Shown here piece after piece: positions 1-5,300 of a DNA stretch of 5,300 nucleotides. The notes beneath the pieces were generated by a model. That model searched no databases. It saw only the letters and a list, made by a program, of their open reading frames with translations, and had not been told where the DNA came from. The translations under genes were made by a program, and so were the position numbers. Position 1 is the stretch's first letter. The number at the start of each line of letters is the position of its first letter. The stretch covers positions 6,050-11,349 of the forward strand of contig DFQF01000010.1 of assembly GCA_002377645.1 (NCBI GenBank). The letters run 5' to 3'. This DNA comes from Nitrospinaceae bacterium UBA3496. GTDB lineage: Bacteria > UBA8248.

Positions 1-437
1 AATTAGTTGATTTAAAAAATGAAGGGGCTTTGGAGAAGAAAAGAGATCCGCTCTCGGTAAAAGTAGATTTAGGGATTCATACTTTTTTTTCTGAAGATTT
101 ACAATTAGCTAGAGATAAGGCTAGGGAAACCCTGACTTACTGGTTGGGTCTCCCCGCTTATAATCAATCGATACGTGAAAGTGGATTTGTTAAGGAAGCG
201 GATCTGATTTCGAAAGCCTTTCTTGAAAATGATCAAAAAGGAATTTCTTCGAATATAACGGATGAATTAATTGATCAGTTTTGTCTTGTAGGCCCAAGAG
301 GAAGATGTTTAGAGAAACTCGATGCTCTTAGAGGTGAGGGTGTTGATTTACCTGTGCTAATGATTGATCCAGTTGAAATAGGAGAGAGCTATGAAGCAGC
401 ATTAAGAAGAACAATTTCCGGCCTTTCTCCAAAGTAG
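1..437 (+). CDS. LLM-class flavin-dependent oxidoreductase, C-terminal part (5' truncated by window)
   Basis: The reading frame is open from base 3 to the TAG at 435-437 (144 residues) and has no upstream stop, so the gene begins outside the window. The TTG at base 30 is only an internal codon. The visible part resembles the C-terminal end of luciferase-like/F420-dependent TIM-barrel oxidoreductases. An aromatic-rich helix contains YWLGLPAYNQSIRESGF. Later comes the family's typical tail, ITDELIDQFCLVGPRGRCL followed by a helix and a V-L-M-I strand: 'I-x-D-E-L-[IV]-D-x-F-x-[LV]-V-G-x-x-x-x-C-x-x-[KR]-L'. Family members are usually about 330-350 residues, so roughly 200 N-terminal residues, including most of the flavin or F420 pocket, are missing. 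Whether it uses FMN or F420, and its substrate, cannot be told. It ends 21 bases before the MFS gene on the same strand, so the two are probably co-transcribed. Family assignment is fairly secure; specific function is unknown. Confidence 0.82.
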   Translation, partial: LVDLKNEGALEKKRDPLSVKVDLGIHTFFSEDLQLARDKARETLTYWLGLPAYNQSIRESGFVKEADLISKAFLENDQKGISSNITDELIDQFCLVGPRGRCLEKLDALRGEGVDLPVLMIDPVEIGESYEAALRRTISGLSPK

Positions 438-458
438 ATAAATTTTTAAAAGGTTCTA

Positions 459-1643
459 ATGTCGACAAAAAAAACAGATGTAAAGACTGTGTGGTTTGCC
501 TCATCTTTTATTTTTCTTGCACATTTTGTGATTGATAGTGCAGCGCAATTCCCAATGGCTCTTATCCCTGTGCTTAGAGAGAAGATAGGTTTTAGTTTAA
601 CTCTTGCTGGCTTTATGATATCTGTTCAAGCTAGCACAAGTGCAATCAGTCAGCCTTTGACTGCACTTGTGATTGATAGATGGCCGAGGGTTCCTTGGCT
701 TCCAATCGGACTTGTAGGGTGTACTTTTTGTTTTTCTGCTATAGGCTGGATTTCTAGTTATACCTCTTTATTAGTTTTGATGTTTGTCGGGGGTATGTTT
801 TTTGCGTTCACCCACCCGGACATGGGTGCACGTGCGGGTAGATTGAGCCAAGAAGGAAATAGTGTTCCGATGAGTCTTTTTGTTACGGGAGGTAGAATCG
901 GTTTTGCTGTGGGTCCTCTGATCGCTATTTCTGTAACTGAAAATTTAGGATTGAAATGGCTTACTATCTATGGTGTCTTTGGAATTGTTGCTGCTTTTTT
1001 TGTAATGATTAGTACTCCTAGAGTTGACAAAGAATCAATTTCGGAAGGTTCCAAAGAAATAGATCTGTTTTCAGTCTTTAAAAAAATAAAAGGAGATGTC
1101 ATATCTCTTTTTGTCATAGGAGGCGTTAGAGCAATTGTTGTATCGAATCTAGCATTTTTCTTAACTTCTATGTTTGTCGATGAAAACCTTGGTTTGTGGG
1201 AAGGGGGATTGACAAGTACTCTTTTCTTCATAGGTGGTGCTTTTGGTGTAATCTTAGGAGGTATCTTTGCTGACTGGTACGGAAGAAGATTAACGATTAT
1301 CTCAGGAATTATTGTTTCTTTGATCGCTATGTTTCTTTTTTTAATTTTCCCATTAAAAATTTGTTATCTCTTTGTTGGATTTATAGGTTTTGGTGTTTTT
1401 GTTCCTATGGGACTTTCGATTATACTTACTCAAGAGAAAATGCCGGAAAATCGAGCTTTTGCAAGTTCTCTGATTCTTGGTGGAGGCTGGATCATTGCGA
1501 GTTTGACTGCCCCTTTAGTTGCTTGGTTGGGAGAAATTTATGGTTTAAAATCGGCTCAGTGGATACTTATGCTTTTTCTTTTCCTTGCACTCTTCTGTGG
1601 TTTTTCTTTGGAGAGGGATAAAAAATCAAGAATTAAAACCTGA
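459..1643 (+). CDS. MFS transporter, fosmidomycin-resistance (Fsr)-like exporter
   Basis: This is a complete 394-residue inner-membrane carrier with about 12 hydrophobic segments in a 6+6 arrangement. They lie near residues 11-37, 47-70, 79-97, 103-118, 137-160, 167-186, 213-235, 248-270, 278-297, 302-325, 335-357 and 366-384, with a charged central loop at about 187-212. Several landmarks recall E. coli Fsr. They are an N-terminal A-H-F-x-x-D, the D-R-W-P-x-x-P-W-L-P-I-G stretch after helix 2, F-T-H-P-D at 117-121 (Fsr has F-H-P-E), G-G-R-I-G-F-A-V-G-P at 144-153 in helix 5, and a motif-A copy GGIFADWYGRR at 267-277 between helices 8 and 9. Fsr-type carriers are proton-coupled drug exporters, but the substrate here is unknown. 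The ATG at 459 has AAAAGG five bases upstream. The gene follows the LLM oxidoreductase by 21 bases, so an operon is likely. Its 3' end overlaps the opposing amidohydrolase gene by 18 bases. Uptake rather than export is possible. Confidence 0.88.
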   Translation: MSTKKTDVKTVWFASSFIFLAHFVIDSAAQFPMALIPVLREKIGFSLTLAGFMISVQASTSAISQPLTALVIDRWPRVPWLPIGLVGCTFCFSAIGWISSYTSLLVLMFVGGMFFAFTHPDMGARAGRLSQEGNSVPMSLFVTGGRIGFAVGPLIAISVTENLGLKWLTIYGVFGIVAAFFVMISTPRVDKESISEGSKEIDLFSVFKKIKGDVISLFVIGGVRAIVVSNLAFFLTSMFVDENLGLWEGGLTSTLFFIGGAFGVILGGIFADWYGRRLTIISGIIVSLIAMFLFLIFPLKICYLFVGFIGFGVFVPMGLSIILTQEKMPENRAFASSLILGGGWIIASLTAPLVAWLGEIYGLKSAQWILMLFLFLALFCGFSLERDKKSRIKT

Positions 1644-2984
1644 TCTTTGCATGAGATTTTTTCTAGACTCTTTCAGTTCTTCTTTCCATCGCTTTAATTT
1701 TTCATCACTCAAAAAAAGTTTTCCGTTTTCTTTGACGATTTTTCCGTCTATCAAAACAAATCGTATATCTGATTCGTTTGCGTGCAGAACAGTAGCTTGT
1801 TCGGGATTGTGTGTTGCAACCATATTTAAACTCTCGCTATCGATTAGAATGAGATCTGCTTTTTTCCCAGGTGTTAAAGAACCTATCTTGTTGTCTATTC
1901 CTAAGGCTATTGCATTGTTGATGGTTGCCCATTCCAATGCTTCTTTTGTGGTTGTTGTTTTTTTCTCTCCTTTCATTCCGTCATCGTAGAATTTGATGTT
2001 TGAAAAAATTCTCTGCGAACGTAAGGAGGTTCTTAAAATATCCAACATTCCAACTCCAGAGTAAATTTCAAGATCAGAACCGATAGAAGGTTTCCCTCCA
2101 AAATTTGAAACTTTCGTTACAATTGGTTCTACTCCATGAGTTTGTAGTTCTGCAACGGGAGTTGATGTTACAGAAGCACCAGAATCTACGATCAGTTTTA
2201 TTTCATCGTCTTTAAGATAATTACCGTGAACAATATTGTGTTTTTTGTTTAGCAATCCTTCCTGAAGTAGTAATGCATATCCCTCTTTGACAATACGATT
2301 TGGCATGCCCCAGATGTGTGCGCTTGAAAGAAGATTGAATTCTTTTGCTAGCTGAAAATCTTTTAAAGTTACTTCTTTTGTGGAATAGTCTGGGCCCAGT
2401 ATTGCCATTGCAAGGGTAACAAGTTCCGAATCGCCATGAAGCGTTCCTTTGCGAAGTCTTTCTATTTCTTCTCTTGGATGAGGTATTGTAGAGAAATGCG
2501 GTTCTCCCTCTTTGGGATCCGGTTTAACGGTGCCGTGACCAAAAATAGCTCTGATGCCTGATGCAAAGAGAGCTTCTATGGCAGAGTCAGTATGTTCAGG
2601 TGTAGCATTTCCATGAGACCAATCAAAAATAGTTGTGGTGCCGCTATTGATTTGGTTGAGGGAACCAATGAGATTGCCGATAAAAATATCTTCTGGTTTG
2701 TAATGAGTGGCAATATTTGCATGAACCACATTAAAATATTCTCTTTGCTTCCAGTTTCCGCCTATACCCCTTATTGCAGTTTGCCAGGTATGGTGATGGG
2801 CGTTGATTAATCCAGGTAAGGCAATCATCCCAGTAGCATCTATTTCTTTGTCAAAATCTTTTTCTGTTTTATGATCGATAGAAACGATGAGATCATCTTT
2901 TATGAGTATGTTGCCATTTTGCAAATTTCCAATATTGGCGTCCATACTGTAAATAGTTGCATTTTTTATGAATATATTAGACAT
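1626..2984 (-). CDS. metal-dependent amidohydrolase (TrzN/AtzA/SsnA-like, cytosine deaminase-type superfamily branch)
   Basis: This is a complete 452-residue cytoplasmic enzyme. An N-terminal beta domain (IFIKNATIYSMD, then a G-N-I-L-I-K-D strand) leads into the barrel at M-I-A-L-P-G-L-I-N-A-H-H-H. The metal site is readable: H63-x-H65, H223 (S-A-H-I-W-G), H253 (V-H-G-N-Y-L) and D304 (S-I-G-S-D-L). The C-terminal G-S-L-T-P-G-K-K-A-D-L-I-L-I-D at about 368-382 is the classic return to the beta domain. A basic, helical tail closes the protein. Relatives deaminate, dechlorinate or hydrolyse purines, pyrimidines, s-triazines and related amidines; the substrate here is unknown. One oddity is that the Glu usually three residues after the third metal His (H-x-x-E, as in AtzA and adenosine deaminases) is Gly226. 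The M1 start fits the family's usual beginning, although the upstream ribosome site (AGAG, minus strand) is weak. The gene is divergent from the CocE-like gene across 74 bases. Confidence 0.9.
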   Translation of the reverse strand: MSNIFIKNATIYSMDANIGNLQNGNILIKDDLIVSIDHKTEKDFDKEIDATGMIALPGLINAHHHTWQTAIRGIGGNWKQREYFNVVHANIATHYKPEDIFIGNLIGSLNQINSGTTTIFDWSHGNATPEHTDSAIEALFASGIRAIFGHGTVKPDPKEGEPHFSTIPHPREEIERLRKGTLHGDSELVTLAMAILGPDYSTKEVTLKDFQLAKEFNLLSSAHIWGMPNRIVKEGYALLLQEGLLNKKHNIVHGNYLKDDEIKLIVDSGASVTSTPVAELQTHGVEPIVTKVSNFGGKPSIGSDLEIYSGVGMLDILRTSLRSQRIFSNIKFYDDGMKGEKKTTTTKEALEWATINNAIALGIDNKIGSLTPGKKADLILIDSESLNMVATHNPEQATVLHANESDIRFVLIDGKIVKENGKLFLSDEKLKRWKEELKESRKNLMQRSGFNS

Positions 2985-3016
2985 GGTTTTTCTCTGTTAT
3001 TTTTTAAGTTATATTA

Positions 3017-3029
3017 CAAGATATTCTTG
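3017..3029. repeat. 13-base inverted repeat, possible operator
   Basis: CAAGA-TAT-TCTTG is a perfect 5-base inverted repeat around a three-base spacer. It lies near the middle of the 74-base divergent spacer and partly beside AT-rich promoter-like sequence. Dyads of this size and position can be binding sites for dimeric regulators controlling both flanking genes. No regulator gene is present in the window, and a 5-base arm pair can arise by chance in AT-rich DNA, so confidence is low. Confidence 0.25.
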
Positions 3030-3038
3030 ATTTCATCT

Positions 3039-3047
3039 AGGAAGAGG
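3039..3047 (+). promoter_or_regulatory. ribosome binding site for the CocE-like hydrolase
   Basis: AGGAAGAGG is a strong purine-rich Shine-Dalgarno-like tract. Its final GAGG lies 11 bases before the ATG at 3059, slightly longer than the usual spacing. It supports that ATG as the start, since no other start codon in this frame lies between the site and the conserved part of the protein. Confidence 0.6.
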
Positions 3048-3058
3048 TTTTATATCTG

Positions 3059-4702
3059 ATGCAAAAGAAAACCGTAAAACGTTATGAACCAAATTTGGTA
3101 AGGTCTATACATCCTAGGGCTTACCCACAGTGGCCATTTGATGAACCACCCCAAGTTCCAGAATCTTCTCAGCCGGTATATACAATTAGTGCTGATGTAG
3201 ATCAGATGGTTCGAATGAGTGACGATGTGAATTTGGCTTTGGATGTTTTTCGTCCAAGTTCTTCGGGTGATAAATTTCCGGTGTTGCTCTCACTTTCTCC
3301 TTATACAAGGGGATTGCAATCTACTAATGTTGCAATTAGTCAAAATGAAGCTGGAATAACAGAATTTTGGGTACCAAGGGGTTATGTCCATGTAATTGTA
3401 GATGTTCGAGGTACAAATGATTCAGGTGGAGTATACGATGATAAAGGTGAAAAGGAACAGTCTGATTATCTGGATTTAATAGAGTGGTGCGGAACGCAAC
3501 CTTGGTCGAATGGTTCGGTGGGTATGATGGGATGTTCTTATTTTTCTGAGTCTCAAGTTCTCGCTGCTACATTAAAACCGCATCACTTAAAAGCCATTTT
3601 TCCTTACGATGCCTTTACAGATTTGTATAGAAATAGGAATTATCATGGGGGAATTCCTTATACAGGTTTTATGTGGAATTGGTATTCGGCGGTTTCGAAT
3701 CTCAATTTTGGAAGTGGAAGATTAGAGGAGCCAGCTGGTATTCAAAAAATGATCCGAGAAGGTATTTGTTACGAAAGACCATTAGATGATGAATATTACC
3801 GAATCAGATCTCCATTTTACCGCCTAGATCAAATAGAAATCCCAACTTACTTTGGATGTGACTGGACTTTCTGGTGGCTTCATTTGCAAGGTTCATTTGA
3901 TGGATGGGAAGGTACTGGAGATATTCCAAAGAAAATGTTAATTGGTCCAAGACCTGAACCTTGGAGACCTTTTGCCGCTTATCAGGAAGAAGCATTAAGA
4001 TGGTATGACTATTGGTTGAAAGGTATGGATACTCGAGTCATGGATGGTCCTCCTATCCAGGTGTATATTCAAGGAAAAGATGTTTGGAGAGGAGAGAATG
4101 AGTGGCCAATCTCCAGAGCAAAAGTTCAGAAGTTTTATTTGGGAGGAGACGCAGGTGGTTTAGAAGGTTCCTTGTTAGAATCTCCCCCTTCAGGTTTAGA
4201 AAGAACGTATATTAGTGATCCAAAGAATGCAGAATATAGACATGGGAAACCAAAATTAATTTACCGCTCTGATCCCATAACTGATGAGTTTGAAATTCTT
4301 GGACCATTGAGTTTACATCTGGTAGCGAAAAGTTCTTGTGAGGATACAGATTGGCTTGTAAGTCTCTTTGATGAATCTTCAGATGGTTCTTCAAGAATAT
4401 TGACTTCTGGCTGGCTTAGAGGTTCACATAGAGAAATAGATGAAAAACGTTCAAAACCACTAAGCCCATGGCATCCTCATAATAAATTGATACCTTTGAC
4501 TCCTGGAAAAGAAGAAATTTTTGAAATTGGACTTGTTCCTACTTCGAATCACTTCTTTGAGGGACATCGTCTAAGACTAGAGATTTCCAGTTCTGCCTCA
4601 GCCGCAGATAGAACGAATTTTCATGATACTCTTCCTTTTTATACAGAAAATACTGTCCTTGAAGGAAAAGAGGGTTCTTTCATAGAAATCTCCCGTGTTT
4701 AA
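3059..4702 (+). CDS. CocE/NonD-family alpha/beta hydrolase (X-Pro dipeptidyl-peptidase S15-like)
   Basis: This is a complete 547-residue protein with no signal peptide, so probably cytoplasmic. After an N-terminal extension of about 45 residues, the S15/CocE catalytic fold begins (V-R-M-S-D-D-V-N-L-A-L-D-V-F-R-P, about 51-66). S-P-Y-T-R-G at 80-85 carries Tyr82, at the oxyanion position of CocE. D-V-R-G-T-N-D-S-G-G spans 115-124, and I-E-W-C-G-T-Q-P-W leads into the nucleophile elbow G158-C-S160-Y-F-S. Residues 309-351 hold L-R-W-Y-D-Y-W-L-K-G-M-D and the W-R-G-E-N-E-W-P-I linker. Residues of about 410-547 form the jelly-roll X-Pro dipeptidyl-peptidase C-terminal domain. Family members cleave esters, amides or acyl-amino bonds; the substrate here is unknown. 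The usual G-P-W-S-H carrying the catalytic His is replaced by G-P-R-P-E-P-W at 296-302, and the acid position is shifted (G-C-D-W-T-F at 266-271), so the classical triad is not obvious. An EamA transporter follows after 53 bases. Confidence 0.9.
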   Translation: MQKKTVKRYEPNLVRSIHPRAYPQWPFDEPPQVPESSQPVYTISADVDQMVRMSDDVNLALDVFRPSSSGDKFPVLLSLSPYTRGLQSTNVAISQNEAGITEFWVPRGYVHVIVDVRGTNDSGGVYDDKGEKEQSDYLDLIEWCGTQPWSNGSVGMMGCSYFSESQVLAATLKPHHLKAIFPYDAFTDLYRNRNYHGGIPYTGFMWNWYSAVSNLNFGSGRLEEPAGIQKMIREGICYERPLDDEYYRIRSPFYRLDQIEIPTYFGCDWTFWWLHLQGSFDGWEGTGDIPKKMLIGPRPEPWRPFAAYQEEALRWYDYWLKGMDTRVMDGPPIQVYIQGKDVWRGENEWPISRAKVQKFYLGGDAGGLEGSLLESPPSGLERTYISDPKNAEYRHGKPKLIYRSDPITDEFEILGPLSLHLVAKSSCEDTDWLVSLFDESSDGSSRILTSGWLRGSHREIDEKRSKPLSPWHPHNKLIPLTPGKEEIFEIGLVPTSNHFFEGHRLRLEISSSASAADRTNFHDTLPFYTENTVLEGKEGSFIEISRV

Positions 4703-4707
4703 TCTTT

Positions 4708-4727
4708 TTTTAATTAAAAGTACTTTT
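4708..4727. repeat. two overlapping AT-rich palindromes downstream of the CocE-like gene
   Basis: TTTTAATTAAAA (4708-4719) and AAAAGTACTTTT (4716-4727) are each perfect 12-base palindromes sharing four bases, six bases or more after the hydrolase stop codon. They have almost no G or C and no hairpin loop, so they do not look like an intrinsic terminator. They may be a protein-binding site or promoter-associated AT-rich DNA for the next gene, or chance in low-GC sequence. Confidence 0.3.
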
Positions 4728-4738
4728 GTTTCGAATTT

Positions 4739-4744
4739 AAGGAG
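4739..4744 (+). promoter_or_regulatory. ribosome binding site that decides the TTG start of the EamA gene
   Basis: AAGGAG is a near-consensus Shine-Dalgarno site 11 bases before the TTG at 4756. The only other possible start after the in-frame TAA (4738-4740) is a GTG at 4744-4746. That GTG overlaps the site itself and is therefore unlikely, so TTG is preferred. Confidence 0.6.
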
Positions 4745-4755
4745 TGGTTTTTCCT

Positions 4756-5300
4756 TTGAGTGAGAATATTATACTTGCCGTTATCTTTGCTTTTTCGACT
4801 GCAATACTTACGGCAACTTTTCAAACTATCGCGAGAAAAGGAAGAGTTTATGGTAATGCGGCAACTGGCGTTGTCATTGGACTGATTATCAATTCTCCAA
4901 TTTTGCTTGTTTACTCTTTTTTAAGTTGGGAGCCTCATTGGTTCAATATGAAAGCAATAGGTCTTTTTATTGCTACTGGTTTTGCCGCAACAGGTTTTGG
5001 AAGGTTTCTACTTTATTTTTCAATTCATAAGCTTGGAGTAGCAATAACTTCTCCCTTGCTTTCAAGCATCCCTCTTTTTACAGGATTGATGGCTGTAGGA
5101 GTACTAGGAGAGACTCCTGAACTCAATGTTTGGCTTGCTACAATTTTAATTGTGATAGGCTGTGTTTTTATAACTTTAAAGCAAGAAAGTTCAGGGAACT
5201 GGGATCTTAAATATATTTGGGTTCCATTTGCTTCTGTCTTGAGTTACAGCGTGGCAAGTATTTTCAGAAAAATGGGTCTTAATATTTTACCGGAACCTTT
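4756..5300 (+). CDS. EamA/DMT-superfamily membrane transporter (3' truncated by window)
   Basis: The frame is open from a TTG at 4756 to the window edge, giving 181 visible residues of a protein usually near 280-310. It shows the drug/metabolite transporter pattern of short helices: about 4-24, 35-55, 66-87, 93-118, 124-142, then the first helix of the second EamA repeat at about 152-170. Typical signals are F-G-R-F-L-L-Y-F-S-I at 81-90, G-V-A-I-T-S-P-L-L-S-S-I-P-L-F at 94-108, and L-G-E-T-P at 117-121. A duplicated element appears at equivalent places in both halves: I-A-R-K-G after helix 1 (25-29) and I-F-R-K-M-G after the second repeat's first helix (169-174). This matches the family's internal duplication. 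Such proteins export or import small metabolites across the inner membrane; the substrate is unknown. Co-transcription with the CocE-like gene, 53 bases upstream, is plausible. Confidence 0.85.
   Translation, partial: MSENIILAVIFAFSTAILTATFQTIARKGRVYGNAATGVVIGLIINSPILLVYSFLSWEPHWFNMKAIGLFIATGFAATGFGRFLLYFSIHKLGVAITSPLLSSIPLFTGLMAVGVLGETPELNVWLATILIVIGCVFITLKQESSGNWDLKYIWVPFASVLSYSVASIFRKMGLNILPEP

Larger units (their letters stand above)
2985..3058. promoter_or_regulatory. divergent intergenic region between amidohydrolase and CocE-like hydrolase genes
   Basis: These 74 AT-rich bases separate two divergently transcribed start codons, so any local promoters for both genes must lie here or inside the coding ends. 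AT-rich hexamers such as TATATT at 3010-3015 could serve as a -10 box toward the CocE-like gene. I could not pair it with a convincing -35 box on either strand, so no promoter is placed precisely. The stretch also contains a 13-base inverted repeat (listed separately) and the ribosome site of the rightward gene. The short shared spacer makes joint regulation by one regulator plausible, but this is inference. Confidence 0.45.

Noticed and set aside
30..437. A complete 135-residue protein starting at TTG 30
   Set aside because: The frame is open to the window start and the product matches only the C-terminal part of an LLM oxidoreductase, so it is a truncated gene and TTG 30 is an internal Leu codon.
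968..1231. 87-residue minus-strand frame inside the MFS gene
   Set aside because: It is antisense to a well-supported transporter, has no recognisable features, and its composition is explained by the opposing codons.
1620..1662. Possible terminator from the repeats AAAAAATC (1620-1627) and GATTTTTT (1655-1662), or the ATCT/AGAT mini-stem followed by a T run
   Set aside because: The longer arms are almost pure A/T with a 27-base loop, and the mini-stem is only four pairs. Neither would make a convincing rho-independent terminator.
1585..1989. 134-residue plus-strand frame spanning the MFS end and the amidohydrolase
   Set aside because: It lies opposite conserved amidohydrolase motifs, and its Ser/Phe-rich sequence is typical of a reverse-frame shadow.
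2871..3059. 62-residue plus-strand frame running through the divergent spacer
   Set aside because: Its first half is antisense to the amidohydrolase N-terminus, and the rest is low-complexity Phe/Ile/Tyr from AT-rich intergenic DNA. It has no ribosome site or family resemblance.
4212..4394. 60-residue minus-strand frame inside the CocE-like gene
   Set aside because: It is opposite the conserved C-terminal jelly-roll domain and shows no independent coding signal.
4744..4746. GTG as the start of the EamA gene
   Set aside because: It overlaps the AAGGAG ribosome site, while TTG 4756 lies downstream of it at a usable distance and gives a normal EamA N-terminus.

Overview
The window is an AT-rich (by eye about 40% GC), gene-dense bacterial segment. 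It holds five protein genes, two of them cut by the window edges. All intergenic gaps are under 80 bases. Starts are ATG plus at least one TTG, and Shine-Dalgarno sites are purine-rich (AAAAGG, AGGAAGAGG, AAGGAG). No rRNA, tRNA, CRISPR array, insertion sequence or phage gene is visible. The gene mix (flavin monooxygenase, amidohydrolase, CocE-type hydrolase, two drug/metabolite exporters) would suit a free-living heterotroph. AT-rich marine lineages such as SAR324 or SAR202 are compatible guesses, but no marker gene here fixes the taxon.

Layout. At 1-437 (+) is the C-terminal end of a luciferase-like (LLM) flavin-dependent oxidoreductase. It is followed after 21 bases by a complete 12-helix MFS transporter of the fosmidomycin-resistance (Fsr) type (459-1643, +). 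Tail-to-tail with it, and overlapping its last 18 bases, is a metal-dependent amidohydrolase on the minus strand (1626-2984). A 74-base divergent spacer (2985-3058) carries a small perfect inverted repeat. On its other side a CocE/NonD-type alpha/beta hydrolase (3059-4702, +) begins. A further 53 bases on, an EamA/DMT-family membrane transporter (4756 to the window end, +) starts from TTG and runs off the edge.

How the genes may work together. Three soluble enzymes (an oxygenase-type flavoenzyme, a C-N or C-Cl hydrolase and an ester/amide hydrolase) sit beside two exporter-type carriers. This is the composition expected of an accessory catabolic or detoxification locus for small organic, possibly N-containing, compounds. 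That is an inference from families and proximity; no substrate can be read from the sequence. The two most notable points are active-site departures. The amidohydrolase keeps all five metal/catalytic His/Asp positions but lacks the Glu that normally follows the third His. The CocE-like enzyme keeps its nucleophile Ser but has no His at the usual Gly-Pro-Trp-Ser-His position. I found no clearly novel multi-gene system.
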